Assembly (NCBI RefSeq): GCF_000340215.1
Contig: NW_006921539.1
Location: 3,066,056-3,130,055, forward strand
Source: Pseudocercospora fijiensis CIRAD86
Lineage: Eukaryota > Ascomycota > Dothideomycetes > Mycosphaerellales > Mycosphaerellaceae
Length of the DNA stretch: 64,000 nt
Direction of reading: 5' to 3'
The notes beneath the pieces are model-generated. The model did no database searches, had not been told where the DNA came from, and worked only from the letters and a program-made list of their open reading frames with translations. The translations under genes were made by a program, and so were the position numbers. Positions 33,486-45,339 of the stretch are shown piece by piece. Position 1 is the first letter of the stretch. Each line of letters begins with the position of its first letter.

Positions 33486-34059
33486 CTTGGGGTTGGCAAT
33501 AGTTTTGTATGAATCAAGTCTTAATGCTGGCAGGAGGTTGAGGTTCTTGTCGGAGAAGAATCCGTATTAATCCGGGACGCCGAGTGGAAGTGGAGGGGCT
33601 CTCCGCAATCGCAGCACGTATGTTTGCTCCAAACGGCTGCCGTTGCCGCCTCCTGCAAGAAACGCGTTGCATAGCGACCGACTGTCGAGCTGCCGTCGGT
33701 AGTTGATAGCTGTCTGTGCGGAGCCTTCAAAAGCCCATCCTCAAGGCTCAAGCGACCGCAACATTTCCACGTATGTAGGGCAACCACGCGCCTCCAATCG
33801 CAAGGCTGAGATGGGTTCAGGCATTCCTGGCAAAGCTTATCCGACCTCGATACTATGTGTCGCTTCCAACTTGTCAGTGCCGGTGCGGGGAGAACCCTGC
33901 ACCTCCGAGAGAGGAACTACACCGCTTTTTTAGTGGCTTCTGAATTATTTCTCCTCCTTCTAATATATAGAATCCTCTAGTATATCGTAGATATCGTGTC
34001 GTCGGTATTTTAGTAGTATAGACCCTTCCGAGGTATTATTATCGTTACTATAGCTGTCG
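33486..34059. other. Reductase promoter and right edge of the gene island
   Basis: 33486-33940 is ordinary unmutated DNA, the upstream region of the reductase gene. From about 33960 the sequence becomes TpA-rich and CpA-poor, so the island ends there. Small open frames begin with non-ATG codons and show no similarity; I see no gene. Confidence 0.6.
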
Positions 34060-35300
34060 CCGCTATAGTAAAGAAGGTACATATTAATCTCGACTAGCAA
34101 GGCCAATTAATAAACCTATTTAGCAAAGGGATGTCTCCTAAGCAAATACTAGCCTTCTCGAAGTTGCTATTATCCGTACGGATAGTATATCGCTATTAGA
34201 CTAAGTAGAAGCTATTTAGCGAGTTATATATACCTAGAACTAGCACCTCTCGTAATATATACTATATTATAATGCTAGCTAAAGAATAGGACTTCCTATA
34301 TAGTTTCCTTATAGACTATCCGGACGCATACTTTAATAAGATAATCTAAGCTCTTTAGGACGAGTTTATATATTTAAAGCCTATCTTAGAGGATAGTAAG
34401 GGTATAGAGATTAAGCCGCGGTTACTAACGAAGGTATTAAAGCAGAAGATAGGTCTAACTCGGACGGAAGTAAAGCGTTAGGCGAAGGAGCGCAATCCCT
34501 TCTTAAGGGCGTTATAGACGATTAGGTGCGCTAAATAGCCGGTAGATCGACTAGTGTTTATCGACGAGACTACTAGCAATTAGAAGATAGGTTAACGCAA
34601 GTATAGATAGTCTCCGAAGGGCATAACCTGTATTAATGTTTAGTATACTAAGAGAGAAGTTAGATAGTTAGTTTTACCGGCTTTTACGGTATACGGGTAT
34701 CTGCCCTATACGTATATTTACTAAGGGTCGATTAACGTAGAGCGCTTTTAAACCTAGCTCGAAGATTAGGTATTACCGTACCTTAAAGATAGTCCGCCGA
34801 TAATCTTTATAATAGACAATACTAGTATCTACTATAGTAGAAGGGTAAAGGAGCTAATACTAGAAGCCGGCTATTATCTCGAGTACTTACCGCTATACTC
34901 GCCGGATCTAAACCCTATCGAAGGGAGCTTTAATCTACTAAAGAAAGTTATTAAAAATTATAGAGATAAGCTTCTAAAGTTCTATAGGTTCTAAGACTAC
35001 TTACTATAGTGTTTGTATAAGTATAAAGGCCGTAGGGCGCGTAGACTCTTCGCTTATACTAGATATAATATTAATAGAGTCGATATTCCGTACGATCTAG
35101 CCGAATTCGAATATACTACTAGAGCGGCTTAGAATATACTAGCGCTCGACCCGGAAGAGTCCTAATAGATAGAATAGGCTTAGAATACCTTACCGTCGAT
35201 AATTAAGGACGTATCGGAAGTGTATTGTAATAGTAAGGGTGTATTTAATAAAGATAATAAAGATAGCGAATAAGAGGTAGACTTCGAGGATTTCGAGTAA
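34060..35300 (+). pseudogene. Tc1/mariner-type (DD34E) transposase remnant
   Basis: HTH-like N-terminus (INLFSKGMSPKQILAF, about 34105-34160), then the DDE core: LVFIDETTSN (about 34550-34580), PPIIFIIDNTSIYYSRRVKEL (about 34795-34860) and YLPLYSPDLNPIEGSF (about 34890-34935). Spacing between the second Asp and the Glu is 34 residues. Stops fall at Trp/Gln codons (for example TAG in the TIRCAK.PVDR segment). Terminal inverted repeats were not found by eye, so the element ends are unknown. Dead copy. Confidence 0.85.
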
Positions 35301-35544
35301 TATAACTAGTCGCTACTAGCGCGCGGAAAGCGCCGAGTAACCCGAGTTAGAGATTCAAATAAATATATTCGAACGCTAGCTTTGCCTATTGCGCTTAGTG
35401 TTCTATAACTAACGTATTATATTAATCGATTATATATAGGCTAAAATAAGTGCTATTACCGCAAGAATCTCCCGCTTATTACAAGTTTATATATATTATA
35501 GATATATAGCGATTGTAGCCTAAACGAAGCTAAGAATTCTTAGA

Positions 35545-36500
35545 AATTCTCTCCCTCCTAAGTAGCGGCTGCTTCCGCCGCTATAATCTTATCCTATTTC
35601 TTCCTTATAAACTCGACGATAGCTTTCTTTAACCTTAACCTTATTCTATCTACTATATTAAGTGCCGCCGGCTAGTCGTCCTTAGTTAAATTATAGATAG
35701 TCTCTAGCGTCTATCCGGAAGATACGAAATAAGTAATATACGGGCGTAATTCGTCGCAATCCTAAAACCCGCGCTATAAGCCGACCTACTAGAAGAATTC
35801 GACGGTTAGCTTCGAGGACTATATAATATTGCGAGGCATCGCCGGCGGGTCTCGCAAACTAGTTCTAGTAAGAGCGCGAGTAGGAGTCTTATAAGGAGTA
35901 CTAGGAATTATACTAGATCTACGTAGCTTACTATCTAAGAAGTGCCTTATCTCGTCGCCGAAGGAATTAAGGATAATAGGTTAAGAGCCGATACTAACGC
36001 TAGCTAGTTTACGAGGCAAGTCGCTCTTACTACTACGACGAGCCCTTATCTTCTTAACCTCGCCTTTCTAGAACTGCAACTTAATCTTCCTTTTAATTAC
36101 TATTACTTCGATCCTTACTAGCATTCTATCGTCTAGTTTATTAGTCTCGGTCCGCTTCTACTCGCTAGAAGAGATAGCTTTATAAGCCTCAATTATAGCG
36201 GCTTCGTAGAACGGAAAGTAGTTCTTACTATAGTCCTTTAAGGCCTTGTCTCGGAAGTAGACATACTTACCTGCCTTATAATAATTTAGATAGTCTATAT
36301 AACTATATAAGAAGTCTCTAATAATATAATAGTCCTACCGCTTCTAAGCCTCTAATTTAGCTGTTATAACGCCGGCGTTAGTAAGCTAAATTAAGGTTAG
36401 ATTAGAAGCCGGTTTAACTAACTTCTTAGCGCCTAAAGGTCTAGCTACTACTATTGCTTTAGGCTTCGATAAGAAGTCGATATTAATAAAGACATTCTTC
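35545..36500 (-). pseudogene. Unrecognised RIP-degraded reading frame, about 320 codons
   Basis: A continuous - strand frame from about 36500 to a TAA near 35545, broken only by stops at Gln/Trp-type codons. Readable parts include FLYSYIDYLNYYKAGKYVYF, DKALKDYSKNYFPFYEAAII, NSFGDEIRHFLDSKLRRSS, AMPRNII.SSKLTVEFF, TLETIYNLTKDD and NIVDRIRLRLKKAIVEFIRKK. It adjoins the C-terminus of the broken transporter, and a read-through fusion cannot be excluded. I know no matching family; it may belong to an unidentified transposon. Confidence 0.5.
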
Positions 36501-37034
36501 CGCGAGGCAAGCGCTAATTCTCCGGGAACTAGATATAGTATACGACTATAGAGAAAACATTCGTACTAATAAAGACAAAGCTAAGCTCTTATTAGCTGCC
36601 GTATAACTGCTTGCGAACGGCGTAATGCTTACTAGAACTTCTAGGTAATAACCTCGAACGCGTAGCTCGCACTATAGCTTAGCTAGATTGCAGTTAGGTA
36701 CTAGCTAAACGTCGACTAGCCTACGCTAATAGTACGCAGCTTAAGCGGAAAGATCTCGGCTACAATAACCTATATAGCGCTATTAAAAAAGACACTATAC
36801 GACAGTACGAAGAGGAAAATAAACGCTATCCTAGCACGCTATCCCGCTTTGTTAGGATTGTTATTTTCGCTATATAATGCCGATATAACCGTAAGTACGA
36901 TAAGACAGCCTATAAGGGCGAGCTAGCCGGTAATAACAGTCCGTCGGCGCGGCTAATAATCTGCGACTAGGAAGATAGAGAATATCTAACCTACAAGCGC
37001 TATAAAGCCGTAGATTGCGGTAATAAGAAGAGCG
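36490..37034 (-). pseudogene. MFS sugar transporter, C-terminal fragment (RIP-mutated)
   Basis: Reads LGNTALLITAIYGFIALVG, FLVADY.PRRRTVITG, VIVAEIFPLKLRTISVG.STFS and, after frameshifts, VVYYI.FPE: the second half of a fungal hexose-type major facilitator (TM7-TM12). It joins in frame to 41157-41724 if the MULE and one 9-bp target copy are removed (...YEGN|TALLI...). TGG/CAG codons have become TAG, so RIP has acted here, unlike the middle fragment. Confidence 0.83.
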
Positions 37035-37329
37035 GTGTTTCCTAGGTCTATATATACTAACTAAGAATGCGAGGGTAGTAAACCGCTACGGCGGCTAGGT
37101 TTGTAGCGGCGGCTTGTCCACTTCTATAGTTGTTTCTATAGTTGTTTATAGGCTATATATAGACCGCTAAGAGGTCTAATTTCGAGCCAATTTAAAGCCT
37201 TGTAATCGTATAGTATAGGCCTACTTATAATAAAGCCAAACTAGACCTTATATAGCGGCTATTTCTATCTCTTGTTTATCGACCTATTCTATCTCTTCCT
37301 CGCGGTTACGTATCGCGCTTGTTTTAACC

Positions 37330-40300
37330 TTACTATCGCTATATATGCTAACTATTTATCGCCGGAAGAGGTAAACGCGTTACTTAGTAAGCTAGAGTAT
37401 AAGCAGCCGGTACGTCGTCTTATCGTAAAGTAGATAATCGCTAAGGTATTGTTGTTATCGCAGTTTAAGAGCCCGTTTCTACTAAATATATATTAGTAAA
37501 GGTAGATATTCTTCTACCCTCGTAACCGTAAATACCGTCTAGAAGTAGATAATATCCGCCTTCTAACCGGCTATATTATCTGTAAGCAGTTAGGCGTACG
37601 AATAAGTAGTTTCGAATACGACGAATATCGAGCCTTTGCTACTAATATTTAGCTTCTTAAGAGTCGACCGGTAAAGCTGTTTATAGATCTAGTAAAGCGG
37701 CTGTTTCGTAGGGTAAAGTTCGAGTATCGCCTTTATAAACGGTTTATAGACTATTAGCGAGCGGAAATCGATAGGAGTAGTAATAGTAGTAGCGGCGGCG
37801 GTAGTAGTAGAGCGAGTAGTCGACGGCGGAAGCGTATCGCTTAGAAGGCGCACAATTACCCTATGAAATTAACTATTATCGAGTTCTACGAGAAGGATTA
37901 AAATAGCGATTTAGGCGTGTTTCTCGATAATATAGTACTAGTAGACTTACCTACTAATATAACGGTACTAAGGCCCTCGCGGGTTATTCTACTGCCGCTA
38001 AACTATTGCTATTCGTATACTCTTAAGTTTATCGATAGAATATAGGTTAATAATAGTATAAAGGCTGTTTAGAAGGAAATACTCGAATTTCGAGTAGGTA
38101 AGTATAGTCTATAGCTCTTAGCGGCTTATATTAACCTGTTTCTAGGTTCTTCTACCGTTTCCGAGTTAGTAAACGAAATAAGAAGGCCTAAACAAGCGAC
38201 GGTTTAGCGAGACGCAAGTACTATAAGAATTATATACAATCGAGTCCGTAATGCTAACAAAGCCGCTATTACTCGAACAAGCGACAAACGTAGGTCTAGC
38301 GCTAGCGAGTCGATTTAACGATAGTTATAATAGGCCCTAGAATACTTAAATGCCAAATTCGGCCTATATAGCTACAATCTAACTAGTTAGGCAGAGGCAA
38401 TCTATTTAGTAGGCGACAAGAAGGGCACCTACTAATCTAGCCTTGTTTAGGCCTCTAACTAGTAACTATAGCTTCTTCGCAACTATAGTAGCTTGTTCTT
38501 ACTAGATTCCACATTTAGTATAAACAAACCTCTTTAGCTACTGTTTACTATATACGTCCGCAACTAGCATCTCGAGTAGCTTCCGGCTAGTTATATGCTT
38601 CTATCTTATAAGCAGGCGCACCTTATTAAGAAGGCTATAAGAACGCTCCGTTCTATAGCTAAAACTAACTTCTAAGTCAAATTGAACTCTTATAATAGTA
38701 ATAGCTTAACCTACTACTTTAGATAGCCTATATACGTAAGTAAGGCTTCTAATAACCTCTATATAGAATAGTCTAACTAGATACCGCTTTAGTCTATTAT
38801 AGACGACTCTACGAGTAAGCAACGTGCTATCTAACAAGCCCTTAGCGACTATTATGTTAAACAGCGGCTTTACTAGCGGCACGTTATAAAGACCTTCGAA
38901 CGGCGGTTTAAGAAGCATCTACTAGCGCTTAAGGCTATATCTAATGCTATATTTATTACTAGAGACTAAGACGAGTGCTATTACTTTATTAAACGAGCGG
39001 CTACTAAGCTCGAGAAGGCGAAGAAGAAGCTAGAATATCTCCGTAACAACTAGCCGGCTTTATAGAGCGATCGATAGCCGACTTAGTTACGGCTTAGAGA
39101 CCCGCTTTTAATAGCGATTCGGACAACGTTACTACTTGAGGGCTATTACGCACACTTAAAGCGCCGAGACAAGCGTTAGATACGCTAATAGAGCTTGCGA
39201 GGTACGTATTCGTCCTATTCTTATAGTACTATCGAAATCTTATATAAAAGAAGCCTACCCCTATATTCTTTAAAACGGCCGTAAACCCTAGACTGGCTTT
39301 CGGGTACTCCCGCTAAGCTATCTATATTTCTCGACTATGTTTATTCTATATTGTTTCTACTAACAACAAGGCCTATACTAACTGTTATTAGGCTTAGTAA
39401 TGCACCTAGTATAGCTAGACAACTATATATACGAGCGTGCGCTTTAAAATAGCTAAATCGACTACTAGGGCTAGCTTCCGCTTTAGAAGGAGGAATCCTG
39501 CTTATCCTTTAAGAATCTACCGCTTTCTATATAGAAGAAGATAGCCGATAAGCTTATATAGGCTTACAAGGACCGTAACAATAGCAAGCCTATCTAGCGG
39601 ATGTATCTACCTACTATAGACGATACCGCTTGCACTAAATGCTTCTACTACTTCTAGTATAGCTACTACCTTCCTTATAAGTATATTTAGCGCTTCTATA
39701 TCGATAAAACGAGCTATCTAACTACTTAGCGCTATAGGCTCTATATTAGTCGCTTTTAAGGACCTAATAGCAACCTAGTCTATCTAGACTAGTATAATAG
39801 TAAGCTAATTCTTAACGATAACAACTATCGACCTACTAGATAGCTTATCGACCTTAATAAGGGTCCTAGTATTTACAAGCTCCGTATAGTAAAGGAATAC
39901 TTCTATTCTATATAAGAAGGGCTTATATAGACCTTCTTCCGCTTCTATAATAGTTAGGCTTCGAAGCTTAACGACGAATAGCAATACGAAGCCTTACTAT
40001 AGTAGGTAACGTACTACTTAGAAATAGCTTAATTAGTAATAGACATTTATATATAAGAGTAGCTTAATAAAGGTGCTCCGTAGGCCTATTTAATACCTCG
40101 TCGTAAGGCTAAGTAGCGCTTAGTCGACGATAGGCCGCTATAATAACCTGTCTTTAAACTACTATTAGCAACTTTAGCGCCTTTAGCGCCTTTAGCGCCT
40201 TTAGCGCCTTTAGTACCTTTAGCGCCTTTAGCACCTTTAGTACCTTTAGTCGCTTCCGTCGAGGCTCCGTAACGGCTATTTATTGTCGTTAATAGTAGTA

Positions 40301-40551
40301 TATTGCCTATCTATAGTCTAGTTAATAAGGACAATATTATCGATAACGTTAACTTCGCTCTAGTTATTGTTGCAGTTAATAACAATACTAATATAAACTT
40401 CTTAGACCTTACTAATAACGACGCTCTATACGAGGCTAACGATAATAACCTATTTAATAGCCTATTAGATATAGACTTTCTACAATTAATACTACTAAAG
40501 AGTAGTCGATTGCTACTATCTCTACTAAAAGACGCTAGCAAAAGTGGTTAG
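37330..40551 (+). pseudogene. MULE transposase remnant with SWIM-like zinc motif
   Basis: Long + frame with RIP stops. DDE-like residues appear in MULE order: FLLDSTFSINKPL (Asp at about 38505), PL.SIIDDSTSKQRAI (about 38790-38825), and LLLEGYYAHLKRRDKR (about 39128-39175; Glu then the expected His now Tyr). Near 39630-39690 lies CTKCFYYF...LPYKYI.R, a SWIM-type C.C...C.H motif whose last Cys and His read Tyr. The tail (40172-40551) has LAP repeats and ends in an open stretch to TAG at 40551. Starship captain recombinase was considered and rejected. Confidence 0.8.
40172..40252 (+). repeat. 9-bp tandem repeat (CTTTAGCGC)n in MULE transposase tail
   Basis: Nine units of CTTTAGCGC and variants (GTAC or GCAC for GCGC), encoding alternating Leu-Ala/Val-Pro. 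In frame with the transposase C-terminus. Confidence 0.9.
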
Positions 40552-41156
40552 TGCGATAACGACGAGGCATTAAGGTATTAATCGTCGTTGCTATCGTTAC
40601 TAGACGATTTGCCCTTACTAAGCAGTCTGTTTCTACTATCTATAGTACTATCTATAGCTCTATATTTATTACCTATTCTATTACATACTAGTAAAGACAC
40701 TTTACTCGATCTACTATAGCTATTAGGTAGCTCTTATAAGCCTCGTCGTTATTAGAAGCCTTTAATTAGTAAGCCTATAATACCTTCGAAACGCGCTTAT
40801 AGAAGGTTATACGTAGGTATACTACCTAAACCGTACCGGATAGATTAATCCTCTTATACGCTATCTCCTATACTAATTAGACTACTAAAACGACGGATCT
40901 AAGGAGAGGTTGTCGCTTCTAAGCGGTAGAAGTAGTAGTACTAAGGTATAGGCGTAGACTTAGTCGTTTTCGAGCGATTACGGCTATTCGGAACGGTAGA
41001 AATCTAAGGTAATTAGCTTTTATAGGGGTGATTTACAACACCCTAATTTGTATACTAATTTGCGTAGTTTTAGGGCACTTTATAGGGGCTTATAGAACCC
41101 TCGAGGTATGCTAAAGCTACTTTGAATTTAACTTCTTAGTTAGTATACGTGGACCT

Positions 41157-41724
41157 GTGTTTCCCTCGTAGCCAAGGTTAGCGTACATAACATTCTAGTA
41201 ATTTTGGATAATGTTCGATCCGGAAAGCTTACACATTTGGACTATCCACGTGCCAAGCAATGTTCTTCGGATGTACTGCTTGCTGAAGAGACGGAGCAGG
41301 TTCGACTTCGAGCTGCACTTGAGCTTGCATCGCATTGAACTCGTGCGAGATAAAGTCTTGGCTGCGATGTGCGTGCAGATACCTTATGGTGCTTTCGGCT
41401 TCCTCATACCTCTCATGCATGATGAGCCACCTTGGCGAATATGGCAGGAAGAAGGTCAGCACAGCCAGTAGAACTCTACAGCAGCAGGGGGAGCTTGAGT
41501 CGCGAGCGGGACCCTCCACTGAATGTCTCCAGATGCGAATGCGCCAGCATAGCCGATCCAGCCTGCAAGGAAGAAACCAAATGTGTTCCACGCCCCTTTA
41601 AGCCCGACTAGAAAAGCTCGATTCTCAGGCGGTGAAATCTCACTGAGATACACTGGGGCCACAGGGTAGACCATGCCAGTGGAAAAGCCCGAGAAGGCAC
41701 GTCCGACAATCATTATGGCCGGGC
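41157..41724 (-). pseudogene. MFS sugar transporter, middle fragment (not RIP-mutated)
   Basis: Reads IMIVGRAFSGFSTGM, PVYLSEISPPENRAFLVGLKG, NTFGFFLAGWIGY and, after a frameshift near 41480, VLTFFLPYSPRWLIMHERYEEAES, then RLFSKQYIRRTLLG and KLSGSNIIQNY: TM4 to TM7 of a hexose-type MFS carrier, with the classic PESPRW-like motif as PYSPRW. CA/TG content is normal, so this 570-bp piece escaped RIP although it lies between two RIP-mutated transposons. One frameshift and one TAG show that it is still dead. The full gene ran from beyond 45601 to about 36490. Confidence 0.88.
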
Positions 41725-41992
41725 TCAGAGTGCGTTTACCTCGCCGCCGGTGGATCGGTGGAATAACGATACCTTGAAAGATGCCACCGGTTTTCATTCT
41801 TCCTTTTAACCGCTTTTTAAGGTAAGCAAATCGGTGGATAACTCGGTGGATTAGAAAGACCGTGCATCGGTAGTATCCGTCTTAGTAATACGCGCGTACT
41901 TCGTGTCTCTAGCCTCGTAGATAGGTTATTATTATTATTATTAACTAACGCCGCTCTATAGGTCGATATAACTACTTGTTCTACTTGTTTAA

Positions 41993-43216
41993 ATAGCGCC
42001 GAAGAAGTCTACTATAATACCCGCTAAACGAAAGGCCGCTATAAAGAAGACGCCTACTAAGAAGGCGAAGAAGTCGAAGCTAGCTAATAAGGAGGGTACT
42101 AATAAGGATATAGGTTATAAGTTTCTAGAGGTTGTACGCTAGTAGGAAGAATATAAGATATACTTCCTAAAAAAGGTAAAGAAGCTAAAGGACAAGCAGT
42201 TATTAAACTATAGCAATAGCTTCTATATCTAACTCTACCGTAGAATAGCTACGTAAATAAGTATAACCTTTAAGCTATATTTTAAGCTAGAAGGACTAAA
42301 GGCTCGGTAGCGCACATTTAAGGAGAAATATTATCCTTATACTGCTTACTTAAAGTATATAAGCGGTTAGAATAGCTATCTAGTAAAGCTAGGTAATAAG
42401 GAGGTTATAAATAAGCACTTCCGGAAGTATCTAGAGTATAAGCAATAGCGCGACGAGTGTCTAGAGTTTGTAAGCGAGCTCTTTAAGATTATCGAGTTAA
42501 ATATTACGAGCGGCTATAAGGCTAGCACTAGCAATAATTTAGCGTAGGATAGCGACGCGGATATAGATAACAAGGACGACGAGGACGACGGCGAAGGCGA
42601 AGGCGAAGGCGAAGGCGAGGGTAAAGAAGAGGTAGAGTCGGACGAGCTACCGCTACCTAATAGTATAACAATAGAAGAACGAGACTCGCTCGTAAAGGCG
42701 GATATTAATAGTAAGATAGACCTATTAGTTATATTAGAAATAGAGCGTTAGGTCCTTATTGCCGCGCGCTACGCGAATACTAATATTACGAAAAAGGAAG
42801 CCGCTTAGAAGCAAGCCGCCTTAGACGCTACCTCGAAGGGTATAAAGGATAATAAAGCTCTTCTCGATATAATTAAGAAGAGCCAAATTCTACTATAGCA
42901 GACATTCTCGGCCTTCTTAAAGGCTTCTCGAGATAATGCTAAGGCGTTACGAGAAGATGCTATCGCTAAGCGAGAGCGAGAGCGTATAGAGCGGGCTATA
43001 GAGAAGATTAAAGCCGAGAAGAAGCGCGTCGAGTATAGGTACGATATTAACGCTAGTAATATCGCCGATCGCCTTATAGACGATAATATCCTATAGGGCA
43101 TTAGTATAGTAGACCGCGCGCTACTTGCAATTAAAGTAGGCAAGCCTAATAAAGGCTATATCGCCGTTATAAGGAAATAGGTACGCGATAAGAAGAAGAA
43201 GGAGCATCTAGATTAA
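41993..43216 (+). pseudogene. Harbinger Myb/SANT-like accessory protein remnant
   Basis: Lys-rich start (APKKSTIIPAKRKAAIKKTPTKK; the start codon now reads ATA at 41993). A Myb/SANT-like region contains LEGLKAR.RTFKEKYYPYTAYL (about 42285-42350), then an acidic Glu-Gly repeat (42590-42619) and a C-terminal coiled coil (AIAKRERERIERAIEKIKAEKKR, about 42960-43030). Such proteins help Harbinger transposase bind DNA and enter the nucleus (family knowledge). TAG stops lie at Trp/Gln positions. Confidence 0.75.
42590..42619 (+). repeat. GGCGAA hexamer microsatellite coding Gly-Glu
   Basis: Five tandem units within the accessory protein frame, the last GGCGAG. Confidence 0.9.
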
Positions 43217-43599
43217 TACTTCCGCTAAGTGCTATAGGATATCAAACCTAGACCGGCGCCTATTATAGGCATAAATAACTATTATTATACCGAGTATATA
43301 CCGTCGGGGAGCTTCTAAATACCGTATAGATATAGTCGGCAGTAGGTTGTTATATTATTATTAAGGAGAGGGTTTGTAATAGCGGAAGAGATAGGTTTCG
43401 AGTTCTTTAAGTCTAACTTTTAGTAGAGGGTTCCGATAGTTAGGGCCCTTTTTCGTCTAAAATGTAGCTTAGGGTCTATACTATTAATTTATATAGAGGT
43501 ATTATTAGCTTTTACTAGCAAAATCGATGTTACGTACGGAGTGGAATATATATAGCGAAAAGATATCCTAACTGCTCGAACTCTAGTCTAAGGCAACAG

Positions 43600-44960
43600 A
43601 GTGCTAAGAAGCCGGATATTTAGACGCACAGTAATATTAAAGAAGTTAAGCTAGATACTAGAAGTGCTAGAATATAGTAGATAGAGTAGACAGGCCTGTT
43701 CCTTACTAAATTCCTTATATAAATTAATGCGGTCTCCTCGCTACTATATATTGCTAGTATAGTAGCTATCGCTTCTAACCTCTACGCCTAAAACTCGGCT
43801 TCTTAGACCTCTCTCTTATCTATACTATTATCTTCTAGATATTGCTTATAATCATCCTATATAAACTGCGAAAACCGCTTACGATAGCGCTAGTAAGGGT
43901 CGTTACTATCGGCAATAGTATCTAGTAGTCTATCGTCGTCGTCCTCGATCTTAGAAGAGTAGAATTTAGTAACCTTATACTCTTACGAGAGAGGCTGCGC
44001 TCTATAGCGAAGAATAAAGTTATAGAGTACAAAATAGGATATAATAAACCTCGACTGCGAGCGTATCGAATAGTGTTTATAGGGGCCTTATTTAATAAGT
44101 GCGAAGCGCTTCTATATTACCCTAAACAATCTCTTAACAATATTGCGAAGCTAAGCGTAACAGAGGTTATATAACTCTTCCTTATTAATAGGGCGCCTAC
44201 TAGCAGCGGCCTATTCTCGAAGGTAGTATCGAGTCCTTTCGTATAGTACGAGCAGCCGCTTATCCTTAAAGGTATAACCGCCGTCTGCTAAATACTTCTT
44301 GCTAGTAGGCACCTTAAATCCCTTCGAATACGCCTTCTTTAATACCTAACCGTCGTTTCTAGCTCCCTCGTAACCGATAAGAACGTAGTAAACAACTATA
44401 TTAAAGCTATAGACCGCTATTATATTCTACGTAATAAAGTTCTTCCTATAACGATATAGACCTTGTTCTAAATACGGCACACTTACTAGAACGAGCGTAC
44501 TATTAATCGCTCCTAGACAATCCGCGAAGTATTTAAACTTTCCGGCATCTTTTCTAGTTATAAGCCTAGGGTAAGTCGCTAACTCCGGCTCTTATATATA
44601 TTCGTCCGCTAGTTAATAGAGCGCTTTGCTAACTTCTTTTATAACTAGATAAAAGGTCCGCGACGAGTGCTAATAGTGCCTTCTTAGGTCTATTATCGTA
44701 CGGTTATAGTATACGAAGTTATAATAGATTATTACCTTTTTAGTAACCGTTAAATCGTCCTTCCTCCTACGACAACGTACTAACAGATTCTCGTCTAATT
44801 TATTAATTAAACTCTTTAATACTACCTACCGTAGGCCTATTACATCGTAGCTCTCCTTCGGCGGTCCGAATAGCACCCGAAACACCTTATATCGACCCTT
44901 CTTCGCCTATATAAGCGTCTATACTATACCCGCTAGTTTATACTACTTTTTACGTTGTTT
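43600..44960 (-). pseudogene. PIF/Harbinger DDE transposase remnant
   Basis: On the - strand: LINKLDENLLVRCRRRKDDL near the start; ADCLGAINSTLVLVSVP (about 44520-44470, equivalent of the C(I/L)GAIDGTH box, Asp now Asn); KNFIT.NIIAVYSFNIVVYYV; KYLADGGYTF (about 44300-44270, LADxGY box with second Asp); LRNIVKRLFRVI.KRF (about 44160-44110, LRN..ER.FG box). This is the DDE_Tnp_4 arrangement. The catalytic triad is damaged and stops are frequent. Confidence 0.85.
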
Positions 44961-45339
44961 CCGGCGTAGGAGGGCAGTAAGCGTCGCATTCTAATAGCCG
45001 GCTATTATACAAAGCAAGAGACCGATACGGTAGCGCGCGTTAGAGTCTATAGTAATAGCAATCGATAAAATATAATAATATAGTACTATATTCGAGGTCG
45101 CGTGCTTTCTACCGAATACGCGCTTTTAAACCGGGTTTTCGGTAGACGCTTATATCTACTAGATATAGCATACCGCGCTCGGACGACGCTATAGTAATTA
45201 ATTACAATCTACCGACTATATCTACCTAAATAGTATGTAAACAACTCGGTAGAAAAGCGGTAGAAGACAAGAGGTAGAATAATCGGTAGATTAGCCTATA
45301 CAAACGATATCTACCGGCGGCGAGGTAAACGTACTCTTA

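Larger units (their letters stand above)
37044..41156 (+). mobile_element. Mutator-like element (MULE), 4.1 kb, with TIRs and 9-bp TSD
   Basis: Terminal inverted repeats of 24 bp at 37044-37067 and 41133-41156 (AGGTC..., both continuing to TATACTAACTAAGAA; three transitions between them). Flanked by GTGTTTCCT (37035-37043) and GTGTTTCCC (41157-41165); the one difference is a TpG to TpA change on the opposite strand, i.e. a RIP mutation after duplication. Nine-bp duplication is typical of MULEs and agrees with the encoded transposase. It is inserted in the transporter gene. Confidence 0.92.
41728..45336. mobile_element. PIF/Harbinger element, 3.6 kb, with TIRs and 3-bp TSD
   Basis: TIRs of 28 bp: 41728-41755 and 45309-45336 (GAGTRCGTTTACCTCGCC..., 26 of 28 identical). 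Target duplication TCA (41725-41727) and TTA (45337-45339): in the transporter's orientation TGA and TAA, a RIP-type change of one copy. Excision in silico restores the transporter frame (..LQAYAV-SPAIMIVGR..). Two genes in opposite orientation, a Myb/SANT-like protein and a DDE transposase, as usual for this superfamily. Confidence 0.92.

Noticed and set aside
33521..33933. Small frames upstream of the reductase gene
   Set aside because: Non-ATG starts or no similarity; the region is better read as promoter and 5' UTR.
37044..41156. Starship captain (DUF3435 tyrosine recombinase) in the 4-kb element
   Set aside because: The 24-bp inverted repeats, 9-bp target duplication, DDE-like motif order and SWIM-like motif indicate a MULE.
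41335..41601. + strand frames opposite the middle transporter fragment
   Set aside because: Antisense of clear MFS coding sequence.
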